From an uncultured Alistipes sp. (lineage in GTDB: Bacteria > Bacteroidota > Bacteroidia > Bacteroidales > Rikenellaceae): 10,115 nt of DNA. Position 1 is the stretch's first letter. Every line of letters begins with the position of its first letter. The notes below the pieces were generated by a model. That model was given only the letters and a program-made list of their open reading frames with translations. It was not told the DNA's origin and did no database searches. Shown here in pieces: positions 8,158 through 10,115 of this stretch. Location of the stretch: positions 1-10,115 of the forward strand of contig URBJ01000081.1 of the NCBI GenBank assembly GCA_900546005.1, written 5' to 3'. The translations under genes and the position numbers were made by a program.

Positions 8158-9126
8158 ATGAAAAAAAAACGATATAAATTCAACCCGCAGACCCTCACCT
8201 ACGAGGTGATCTCGATCCCTTTTCGTATCCGTTTCTACCGTATCCTGCGAAAAATCCTGATCGGCTTCATCTTGGCCTCGATCGTTAACCTGCTCTTCTC
8301 CTTCTTCTTCTACACCCCGAAGATGTACCACATCGAGGAGCAGAACAACGAACTGCTGCTCAAATACGACATCCTCAACGACAAAATCCACGCTGCGACG
8401 GTCAAACTGCAAGAACTGCGCCACCGCGACAATAACGTCTACCGACCGCTGTTCGCCGCCGACTCCCTGACCATACAGGGCGTCTACACCGAATACCCCG
8501 ACGTAAAATACAGCGACATGCAGGGCGACCTCTACACGATGGAGATGGTCGGAACGTGGAAAAGCCTCGATGCCATGAGCCGGCTGCTCTATCTCGAATC
8601 GAAATCGCTCGACGAACTCGAAAACCTCTCAAAGGACAAAGCGCTGATGGCCGATGCCATCCCGGCAATATGGCCGATCGACCGAAGCCGCATGCGGGGA
8701 CGCCTCGGAGCATTCGGGACCCGGGTACATCCGATTACCGGAAGAATCCAAGGACACCAAGGGGTTGACATGGGCTCTCCAATCGGCACCCCCGTTTACG
8801 CTACGGGCGATGGGACCGTTGCTTTCGATCTCGAAGGAACCTCCGGATACGGCAAACAGGTACTGCTCAACCACGGCTTCGGATACAAAACGCGATACGC
8901 ACACCTGAGCAAAATCGACGTCGTACCGGGACAAAAGGTCAAACGCGGCGAGAAGATCGGTGAAGTCGGCAATACGGGTAGAGCCAAGGGGGCCCACCTC
9001 CACTACGAGGTCATCTACAAAAAACTGCATGTCGACCCGATCAACTACCTCAGCCGCGACATGAGCGAAGAGGAGTTCAACAGGATCATCGAATCTGCTC
9101 AATTCACCACATTCGAAGAGGAATAG
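8158..9126 (+). CDS. Membrane-anchored M23 family metallopeptidase (first of a pair)
   Basis: This 322-residue putative peptidoglycan endopeptidase has a basic cytoplasmic N-terminus (residues 1-33), one transmembrane helix (about 34-52, ending FSFFFYTP) and a predicted coiled coil (about 56-90). A conserved linker, RDNNVYRPLF (90-99), leads to a C-terminal LytM/M23 domain (about 183-297). The zinc and catalytic residues are all present: H200 and D204 in GHQGVD, H249 in YAHLS, and H280/H282 in HLHYEV. The domain also carries FGTRVHP just before the active site. The catalytic part should face the periplasm, where the expected role is cutting peptide crosslinks during wall growth or division. 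Because the active site is intact, an enzyme is likelier than an EnvC/NlpD-type regulator, though this is untested. ATG 8158 has a weak SD-like AAGGGA 6 nt upstream. It is divergent from alaS and followed 3 bp later by a paralogue. Confidence 0.93.
   Translation: MKKKRYKFNPQTLTYEVISIPFRIRFYRILRKILIGFILASIVNLLFSFFFYTPKMYHIEEQNNELLLKYDILNDKIHAATVKLQELRHRDNNVYRPLFAADSLTIQGVYTEYPDVKYSDMQGDLYTMEMVGTWKSLDAMSRLLYLESKSLDELENLSKDKALMADAIPAIWPIDRSRMRGRLGAFGTRVHPITGRIQGHQGVDMGSPIGTPVYATGDGTVAFDLEGTSGYGKQVLLNHGFGYKTRYAHLSKIDVVPGQKVKRGEKIGEVGNTGRAKGAHLHYEVIYKKLHVDPINYLSRDMSEEEFNRIIESAQFTTFEEE
9118..9122 (+). promoter_or_regulatory. Shine-Dalgarno site inside the end of the first M23 gene
   Basis: GAGGA lies within the last codons of the upstream peptidase gene, 7 nt before the ATG at 9130. 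With only 3 bp between stop (TAG 9124-9126) and start, it suggests translational coupling of the two peptidases. Confidence 0.5.
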
Positions 9127-9129
9127 ACG

Positions 9130-10101
9130 ATGGAACAGGATAAAAATATCAGTTTCAAGGATATGGTTCCCAAGGAGGAACGGCAGCGCGAGAAGTTCAA
9201 GCAGAAATTCTGGCGAGGCGTCGTACACCTGTTCGTCTGGATCGGAATTGCTGTCCTCTACTATATCGCCTTTTCGTTCTTCTTCGACACTCCGTTGGAG
9301 TACAAGATGAAACACAGCACCCGGAAGCTCGAACAGCAGTACGACTCGCTCAGTGCCCGCTATGCAATGATCGAAAAGGTTCTCTACAACGTGATCGACC
9401 GCGACAAACAGGTTTTCAACGCGCTGTTCGAATCGGACCCCTACAACTTCGACTCGGAGTTCGAAAAAAAGCGGTGGGAGAACTACGAGGAACTACTCAA
9501 CAAGTCCAACAAGGAGCTGGGTGAGGAATTCTTCACCAAGCTCAAGCAACTCGAAAAACTGAGCAGCGAACATCTGTACACCGTGGCCACCTTGGAACAG
9601 ACGGCCGACTCACTGAAACAGCAGATTGCCAACATCCCGGCCATCCAACCGGTCATCAACAAAGACCTGACGCTGCTGACCGCCTCGTACGGCATGCGAA
9701 TGCACCCCTTTTATAAAATACTGACCGCACACCAAGGGGTGGACTACACGGTAAGCGAGGGATCCCGGGTTTTCGCCACGGCCGACGGACGGGTGAAGGA
9801 CGTTCTGACAAAAAATACAACCTCGGGAAGGACCGTCATTATCGACCACGGAAACGGATACGAAACCACATACAGTCATCTGGGAAAAATCTATGCCAAA
9901 CGCGGAGAACGGGTCAAGCGCGGGGACATCATCGCGCAATCAGGAAATTCGGGACTCTCTCTGGCCCCCCATCTCCACTACGAAATCAAACACAACGGCA
10001 TGCGGGTCGATCCGATCCACTACTTCTTCATGGAGCTCGACTACGAAGACTACCAAAAAATCATCCGTATTGCCCAGACCGGCATGCAATCGTTCGACTA
10101 A
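9130..10101 (+). CDS. Membrane-anchored M23 family metallopeptidase (second of a pair)
   Basis: This 323-residue protein has the same build as its upstream neighbour: a charged cytoplasmic N-terminus (1-29), one transmembrane helix (about 30-52, ending FSFFFDTP), a coiled-coil stalk (about 58-90), the linker RDKQVFNALF (91-100), a second helical stretch (about 110-167) and a LytM/M23 domain (about 184-298). Catalytic residues are intact: H201 and D205 in AHQGVD, H250 in YSHLG, and H281/H283 in HLHYEI, preceded by YGMRMHP. Expected role: periplasmic peptidoglycan endopeptidase anchored in the inner membrane. Matching features outside the catalytic domain show that the two genes arose by duplication of a whole gene. 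The helical part between linker and peptidase differs most and may carry the functional difference. The gene ends at TAA 10099-10101. Only 14 bases follow, so whether the operon continues cannot be seen. Confidence 0.93.
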   Translation: MEQDKNISFKDMVPKEERQREKFKQKFWRGVVHLFVWIGIAVLYYIAFSFFFDTPLEYKMKHSTRKLEQQYDSLSARYAMIEKVLYNVIDRDKQVFNALFESDPYNFDSEFEKKRWENYEELLNKSNKELGEEFFTKLKQLEKLSSEHLYTVATLEQTADSLKQQIANIPAIQPVINKDLTLLTASYGMRMHPFYKILTAHQGVDYTVSEGSRVFATADGRVKDVLTKNTTSGRTVIIDHGNGYETTYSHLGKIYAKRGERVKRGDIIAQSGNSGLSLAPHLHYEIKHNGMRVDPIHYFFMELDYEDYQKIIRIAQTGMQSFD

Positions 10102-10115
10102 GCCGAAACATTTTA

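Overview
The window reads as a chromosomal segment from a member of the Bacteroidales. Three things point there: -7 promoter boxes of the TAnnTTTG type, few Shine-Dalgarno (SD) sequences, and Bacteroidota-style envelope proteins (a lipoprotein with an acidic export signal after its cysteine, a DcaP-like porin, and membrane-anchored M23 peptidases with an FFFxTP junction). A Rikenellaceae/Alistipes-like source is possible, but that is a weak guess. I see no rRNA, tRNA, CRISPR array, insertion sequence or phage gene.

Layout, left to right. (1) 1-864, plus strand: the 3' part of a gene for a secreted protein of unknown function; its start lies outside the window. (2) 865-1211: an AT-rich non-coding stretch between convergent genes, with a long hairpin at 932-977. 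(3) 1212-2447, minus strand: an outer-membrane beta-barrel that looks like a DcaP-type porin, with a promoter box at 2525-2532. (4) 2712-3680, plus strand: a lipoprotein resembling FimB/Mfa2 fimbrial-accessory proteins and probably surface exposed. (5) 3733-3767: a near-perfect hairpin that can terminate transcription from both sides. (6) 3852-5375 and 5389-8013, both minus strand: gpmI (glycolysis) downstream of alaS (alanyl-tRNA synthetase). They are 13 bp apart, and the gpmI SD overlaps the alaS stop codon. (7) 8014-8157: a divergent promoter region in which the two -7 boxes are exact mirror copies. (8) 8158-9126 and 9130-10101, plus strand: two paralogous inner-membrane-anchored M23 peptidases in tandem, 3 bp apart, both with intact catalytic residues.

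The right part (alaS-gpmI and the M23 pair) is housekeeping and cell-wall machinery with tight operon spacing. The left part holds envelope and secreted proteins in single-gene units with more variable content. I found no convincing sign of a new defence, mobile or regulatory system. The points most worth a second look are the full-length M23 duplication, the mirrored alaS/M23 promoters, the stop/SD overlap in alaS-gpmI, and the unassigned secreted protein at the left edge.
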